Source: an uncultured Pseudomonadota bacterium (GTDB taxonomy: Bacteria > Pseudomonadota > Gammaproteobacteria > Burkholderiales > Rhodocyclaceae). From it: a DNA stretch of 6,900 bases. Positions 6,733 through 6,900 of the stretch are shown piece by piece. The notes below the pieces were generated by a model that had not been told where the DNA came from, did not search any database, and worked only from the letters and a program-made list of their open reading frames with translations. Where the stretch lies: positions 1-6,900 of the forward strand of contig CAJAHZ010000485.1 of the NCBI GenBank assembly GCA_903939665.1. Direction: 5' to 3'. The first letter of the stretch is position 1. Every line of letters starts with the position of its first letter. A program made the position numbers and the translations under genes.

Positions 6733-6900
6733 CTACTTCTTCTTGCCAAGCGCCGCCATCGCCTCGGCATGGCTCTTTGCCGCAGCCGATTTGCGGGCGA
6801 CCGTATAGTCCTGCAAGGTTTCGTTCATCGGCTTGCCGGGCTTGCCGAAAGTCGTCAAGGCTTCGAGCAGTTCGAGCGGCGTTGCCCGCTCATGAATCGC
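6733..6900 (-). CDS. C-terminal 55 residues of an unrecognised protein, cut by right edge
   Basis: The frame is open from the right edge down to TAG at 6735-6733. The visible tail is mostly helical in character, with TPLELLEALTTFGKPGKPM followed by an Ala/Lys-rich stretch (ARKSAAAKSHAEAMAALG) ending in KKK. Codon use matches the neighbouring genes, and the frame has the third-position G/C bias expected of real coding DNA here. I do not recognise the family, and most of the protein lies outside the window. It reads in the same direction as the MFS gene, 177 bp upstream of it, so co-transcription is possible but not shown. Confidence 0.6.
   Translation of the reverse strand, partial: AIHERATPLELLEALTTFGKPGKPMNETLQDYTVARKSAAAKSHAEAMAALGKKK

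Overview
The window is GC-rich DNA (about 60% G+C by eye) from a Gram-negative bacterium, most likely a betaproteobacterium of the Rhodocyclales type. This is inferred from the codon style, the RND/MFP efflux genes and a dispersed 9-bp-periodic 'CACAGAG' inverted repeat of a kind often seen in such genomes. It is not a demonstrated assignment. No tRNA, rRNA, CRISPR array, transposase or phage gene is visible.

Layout. Positions 1-4089 (minus strand) hold a two-gene efflux operon. A periplasmic adaptor (membrane fusion protein, 4089-3061) is followed after a single base by the inner-membrane RND pump (3059 to beyond the left edge, 1019 codons visible). No outer-membrane channel gene is in view. 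A 260-bp divergent intergenic region (4090-4349) holds an AT-rich 12-bp palindrome over candidate -10 boxes of the efflux operon, and a GC-rich 29-nt hairpin nearer the opposite gene. Positions 4350-5255 (plus) encode a 301-residue protein with an N-terminal class III adenylate-cyclase-like domain, apparently degenerate at catalytic positions, and a C-terminal FHA domain. Converging on it with a 10-bp gap is a 429-residue major facilitator superfamily transporter (6555-5266, minus). After a 177-bp intergenic stretch, the last 55 codons of an unrecognised minus-strand gene enter from the right edge.

The most unusual feature is a 99-bp imperfect palindrome (1415-1513) built from four 9-bp units per arm, lying inside the RND pump gene. 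It is exactly in frame. It adds about 33-38 residues of repetitive sequence (T-E-x units, then S-V-N units) to the cytoplasmic loop between TM6 and TM7, the junction of the two halves of the pump. The reading frame is open on both sides and the pump motifs are intact, so this looks like a mobile or repetitive element tolerated as protein sequence, not a gene disruption.

Functionally, the adaptor and pump should form two of the three parts of a tripartite drug/solute exporter. The cyclase-like/FHA protein is a candidate signalling or scaffolding protein. The MFS protein is a secondary transporter of unknown substrate. Nothing in the sequence ties the last two to the pump beyond proximity.
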